From Bacilli bacterium (GTDB lineage: Bacteria; Bacillota_I; Bacilli_A; RF39; UBA660), in the NCBI GenBank assembly GCA_900753325.1, contig CAADYO010000013.1:1-9028 (forward strand): a stretch of DNA of 9,028 bases. The letters are read 5' to 3'. The position numbers and the translations under genes are program-made. Within the stretch, counting starts at the first letter, position 1. Each line of letters starts with the position of its first letter. The notes beneath the pieces are model-generated. The model worked only from the letters and a program-made list of their open reading frames with translations, had not been told where the DNA came from and ran no database searches. Of this stretch, positions 6,801-9,028 are shown one piece after another.

Positions 6801-8442
6801 TCCACTACCAGCTCATTACCGTTGCCTAAAATGCAAAACAAGTATATTTAATGATGAAGAAGGAAAATCTTATTCTGCAGAATATTCATCAGGTTTTGAC
6901 CTTCCTAATAGAGAATGTCCAAATTGTCACGCTCCATTATATAAAGATGGACAAGACATGCCATTTGCTACCTTCCTAGGTTTTAATGCTGACAAGGTAC
7001 CAGATATTGATCTAAACTTTTCAGATTTAAATCAAGCTAGTGCCCATGCCTATACAAAGGTATTATTTGGTGAAGATAATGTTTACCGTGCTGGAACGAT
7101 TGGTACTGTTGCTGATAAAACAGCTTTTGGTTTTGTTAAAGGTTATTGTGAAGAACATGGAATTCCAGATATGCGAACAGCTGAAGTAGAACGACTTGCT
7201 ATTGGTTGTACTGGAGTAAAAAGAACAACCGGACAACATCCAGGAGGAATTGTTGTTATACCAGACTATAAAGAAGTTTATGACTTTACTCCATTTCAAT
7301 ACCCAGCCGAGGATGCAACAGCTGAATGGCGTACTACTCACTTTGATTATCATGCTATCGACCAGTGTGTATTAAAACTTGATATTTTAGGACATTCAGA
7401 TCCAACCCAATTACGTATAATTCAAATGCAGTCTAATACGGATATTATGAAAGTTCCAATGGATGATAAAGATACCATGAGCATTTTTACATCAACTGAG
7501 GCTCTAGGTGTTACCAAAGAACAAATAATGTGTAATACAGGAACACTAGGTATACCAGAATTTGGTACATCGTTTACTATAAAATTAGTAGAAGATACAA
7601 AACCAACTACATTTGGTGAATTAATAAAAATAGCCGGACTTTCTCACGGTACAGACGTTTGGTTAGGAAACGCTCAAGAATTAATTAGAAATAATATAGT
7701 TCCATTTAAGGAAACCATCGGTTGTCGTGATGATATTATGGTTTACCTAATGAATAAAGGAATGGCTCCAATCAAAGCCTTTAAAATAATGGAGTTTGTT
7801 CGTAAAGGAAAAGCCACAAAAGACCCAGAAACTTGGAAAAGTCATGTTGAAACAATGAAAGCCGCTAACATCCCAGAATGGTATATTGAGTCATGTCACA
7901 AAATAAAATACATGTTCCCAAAAGCCCATGCCGCCGCTTATGTAATGAGTGCCTTTAGAATAGCTTGGTATAAAGTACATATGCCAGTATATTTTTATTC
8001 ATCTTGGTATTCATCAAAAGCAACAGATGTAGATGTAGAAGCTATGATTAAAGGATATGACGCCATAAAAGCAAGACTAGAAGATATTATTGCCAAAGGA
8101 TTTGAAGCAACAAATAAGGAAAACGGTCAAGCTGAAAGTTTAAAGGTAGCCCTAGAGGCAACAGCTAGAGGAATAAAATTCTTAAATGTTGATTTGTATG
8201 AAAGTGATGCAACAGTATGGATAGCTAAAAACGATAAAGAAATTTATCCACCATTTGTCGCTATAGATGGACTAGGTGAAACAGTTGCTAAAAATATAGT
8301 TAAAGAACGTGAAAAACAAAAATTCTTAAGTGTTGAAGATGTCCAAAAACGAGGCAAAGTATCACAAACACTAATAGATAAAATGAAAGAAATGAATCTT
8401 TTAAAAGATTTACCAGATTCAAATCAATTATCATTATTTTAA
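3835..8442 (+). CDS. polC: DNA polymerase III PolC, Gram-positive replicative polymerase with proofreading
   Basis: Complete 1535-residue PolC, the replisome polymerase that extends primers and proofreads. An N-terminal domain comes first, then an OB fold from about 223. A PHP domain has HCH (H325, H327), D334 and TDH (D358, H359). It is split by a DnaQ-type 3'-5' exonuclease at about 415-590, with DEDDh residues D421/E423 (DFETTG), D507 (HNAKFD) and H563/D568 (HRGDYD). PHP resumes with GDVHH (733-737). The polymerase core has GSRGSVGSS (969-977), a zinc site (C997, C1000, C1028, C1031), catalytic aspartates D1057 and D1059 (PDIDLNF), TGQHPGG, and D1183 (KLDILGH). The C-terminal QLSLF (1531-1535) is the sliding-clamp binding motif. 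All active sites look intact. It is about 100 residues longer than Bacillus subtilis PolC (1437), mostly from an insertion near 872-940. It follows the 276-residue gene by 24 bases and ends at a strong terminator. Confidence 0.98.
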   Translation: MDEKIQILLDKINIDKDHYQYFSDAKISKIRINSKTGNWNIFVQKDNLLPVEILEELEEKKKLLDEKAQEIGFIFDVKNPDTTIYQSYYPYLLKTLKEDLKVLEIYEDCLHIEEGFLTLVVSNEIEKEKLEKSLPKINTFYKCLGYKFNIEIIIRKEENILEQIQKDLVVNIPVREEKQVKKEEIQPEKKYHREPKDPNSVLGRGIKEDPIKIKTLLGEDNNVVVEGFVFGTDYFESSKSDFKIITLKITDYSDSIYCKVFVRDNDEYARLCKELKAGNWFKIRGYTKNDQFAKELVLNARDIIKIEKNVEVVKDTAEVKRVELHCHTKMSQMDGLADDEALLKQALKFGHKAIAITDHNGVQAFPHVFNFVTAHNKNLKENEEPFKAIYGAELTLIDDTVNIVLRPNKDVLLDQTYVVFDFETTGFNAGGADSIIEIGAVKIKNGEILERYDELINPGRPLPQKIIDITNITDEMLKDKDNEENAVKRFIAWYGDCPMVAHNAKFDVSFLEMAHEKYNLGKFTNPVIDTLELSRTMDNNYARHSLSALVKRYEVPWDEDAHHRGDYDAEGTALVFHKMLKKLSNRNIETMDQLDTLVSKDEIYKYGRAHHVNILAKNKTGLKNLFKLISLANTTYLYKTPRILRSEIEKHREGLLIGSGCYESEVFKEATSKSEDELSNIIRFYDYVEVQPIECYGHLIQTSDFANEVEIAANIEKIIRVTEAAGKIIVATGDVHHIKRDDKIYREIIVNQKVPGGGRHPLAKSSIKEIPSNHFRTTDEMLNDFKFLGEETAYRIVVENTNKIADMIDIIEVIPDTGGIPFSPRVKSDDGKTYLDCPAVVTELVYTKAANWYGDPLPYYIEERIATELYGDIVLKIIKTKLEKNLSGEELEKESHKELHDTIIKGFDNVKELVKNYVIETSEEELDEKALEKQVKKILGGIIGGGFDPIYLIAQRLVKHSNDEGYLVGSRGSVGSSFVATMMGITEVNPLPAHYRCLKCKTSIFNDEEGKSYSAEYSSGFDLPNRECPNCHAPLYKDGQDMPFATFLGFNADKVPDIDLNFSDLNQASAHAYTKVLFGEDNVYRAGTIGTVADKTAFGFVKGYCEEHGIPDMRTAEVERLAIGCTGVKRTTGQHPGGIVVIPDYKEVYDFTPFQYPAEDATAEWRTTHFDYHAIDQCVLKLDILGHSDPTQLRIIQMQSNTDIMKVPMDDKDTMSIFTSTEALGVTKEQIMCNTGTLGIPEFGTSFTIKLVEDTKPTTFGELIKIAGLSHGTDVWLGNAQELIRNNIVPFKETIGCRDDIMVYLMNKGMAPIKAFKIMEFVRKGKATKDPETWKSHVETMKAANIPEWYIESCHKIKYMFPKAHAAAYVMSAFRIAWYKVHMPVYFYSSWYSSKATDVDVEAMIKGYDAIKARLEDIIAKGFEATNKENGQAESLKVALEATARGIKFLNVDLYESDATVWIAKNDKEIYPPFVAIDGLGETVAKNIVKEREKQKFLSVEDVQKRGKVSQTLIDKMKEMNLLKDLPDSNQLSLF

Positions 8443-8446
8443 TTGA

Positions 8447-8474
8447 GATACTAATCATTTAGTATCTTTTTTTT
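8447..8474 (+). terminator. Strong terminator after polC
   Basis: GATACTAA (8447-8454) pairs perfectly with TTAGTATC (8459-8466) across a TCAT loop and is followed by eight Ts (8467-8474). It starts four bases after the polC stop. The opposite direction has no U run, so it works for polC only. Confidence 0.9.
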
Positions 8475-8488
8475 GCCATAATTAACTT

Positions 8489-8518
8489 AAAAAAAGACAA
8501 ACTTTATTATTGTTTGTC
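8489..8518 (-). terminator. Terminator of the leftward DinD/BRO gene
   Basis: GACAAAC (8496-8502) pairs with GTTTGTC (8512-8518) across a nine-base loop; on the minus strand the hairpin is followed by seven Ts (8495-8489). The upstream arm uses the last sense codons and the loop contains the TAA stop. It faces the polC terminator, so the two converging units are insulated from each other. Confidence 0.8.
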
Positions 8519-9028
8519 CTCAATTACTTTAACATTATCTATGCATTCATAGTTTAATACATTTTTATTGATTATAACAGTTCTACCTAATTCTTTTTCT
8601 AAATTATCCCTAGTTATTCTTGCTATATTGCCACCTCGTTTTGCAATTTTTTTATTTTGTTCTAATCCATATGGTTTATGTTCTTTAGCAAGTTCACGAG
8701 TAGCAATTTCTCCTAAATCAGTAAGAGCAACTTCTATATCAGACATATTATCTCGCAAAGATTCTTTTCTAATCCCTTTATATGCTTTATACTCATTTGC
8801 TTTCATACCAGACCAAGATTTATATATTTCATTAGTAAGTATTCCATATTCATAATTTTCAGTAATACCTCCTTCTTTCCATATATCAGTAAGTTTATTT
8901 CTATCTAGTATTCCTTTTAATCTAGCTTCAATCCATTTATCAGAATATCCTCTTTTGCGATAATAATTAATTGCTCTTTTAATTGCTATTTCAGGATCAA
9001 ATACTTCGTCAATTCTTTCACTTCCTAA
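8507..9028 (-). CDS. DinD/BRO-type protein, C-terminal part, cut by the window edge
   Basis: The reading frame stays open from the right edge to the TAA at 8509-8507, giving 173 residues; the true start lies outside. The ATG at 8806 is internal, because well-conserved family sequence precedes it: DPEIAIKRAINYYRKRGYSD, then WIEARLKGI, LTDIWKEGGI, YGILTNEIYKSWSGM. After it come KAYKGIRKESLRDNMSDIEV, the helical GEIATRELAK, ENLKK-like NKKIAKRGGNIA, and a C-terminal KNVLNYE. This matches, from memory, Bacillota proteins annotated as DNA-damage-inducible protein D or Bro-N domain protein, which usually carry an N-terminal BRO (phage antirepressor-like) domain. That domain would be beyond the edge and is not seen. 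Biochemical function of the family is poorly known. Such genes are often phage-derived or SOS-linked. It converges on polC with 64 bases between stops. Confidence 0.8.
   Translation of the reverse strand, partial: LGSERIDEVFDPEIAIKRAINYYRKRGYSDKWIEARLKGILDRNKLTDIWKEGGITENYEYGILTNEIYKSWSGMKANEYKAYKGIRKESLRDNMSDIEVALTDLGEIATRELAKEHKPYGLEQNKKIAKRGGNIARITRDNLEKELGRTVIINKNVLNYECIDNVKVIEDKQ

Noticed and set aside
5187..7353. Minus-strand open frames inside polC (5187-5453, 5866-6156, 7063-7353)
   Set aside because: All lie inside conserved PolC coding sequence, lack ribosome sites and have shadow-like composition rich in Ser, Phe and Asn.
8568..8855. Plus-strand open frame of 95 codons near the right edge
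   Set aside because: Antisense to the DinD/BRO frame, which has clear family motifs and its own terminator.

Overview
The window comes from an AT-rich low-GC Gram-positive bacterium (Bacillota). The main evidence is a complete PolC-type replicative DNA polymerase, purine-rich Shine-Dalgarno sites matching a Bacillus-like 16S tail, and intrinsic terminators after almost every gene. All seven stop codons seen are TAA. Tryptophan is written TGG in the genes checked, so there is no sign of the Mycoplasma code. The gene set and the enlarged PolC would suit an uncultured gut Bacilli or Mollicutes-related lineage, but that placement is inference.

Layout: (1) Positions 1-29 hold the first codons of a leftward gene that leaves the window. 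It faces away from rluB (218-937, +), a 23S rRNA pseudouridine synthase, and the 188 bp between them carries two opposed promoter candidates. (2) rluB converges on a leftward pair: a small single-cluster ferredoxin (1562-1753) followed by a zinc-ribbon membrane protein (961-1494). A hairpin at 939-958 sits between the converging ends. (3) Rightward at 1873-2784 is an unrecognised acidic, probably tail-anchored membrane protein with its own terminator. (4) After a 195 bp gap with a promoter candidate, an unrecognised 276-residue protein (2980-3810) and polC (3835-8442) form a two-gene unit ending in a strong terminator. (5) The right edge holds the 3' part of a leftward DinD/BRO-type gene, cut by the window end, with its own terminator facing that of polC.

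Functionally this is mostly housekeeping DNA (ribosome modification, electron transfer, chromosome replication) mixed with three proteins I cannot assign. The DinD/BRO gene is the only one with phage or DNA-damage associations. I see no tRNA, rRNA, CRISPR array, insertion sequence or origin. No gene-free stretch exceeds 300 bases; the longest are 30-217 and 2785-2979. I found no clear new multi-gene system. The best candidates for novelty are the unassigned gene co-directional with polC, the tail-anchored protein, and a charged insertion of about 70 residues inside PolC.
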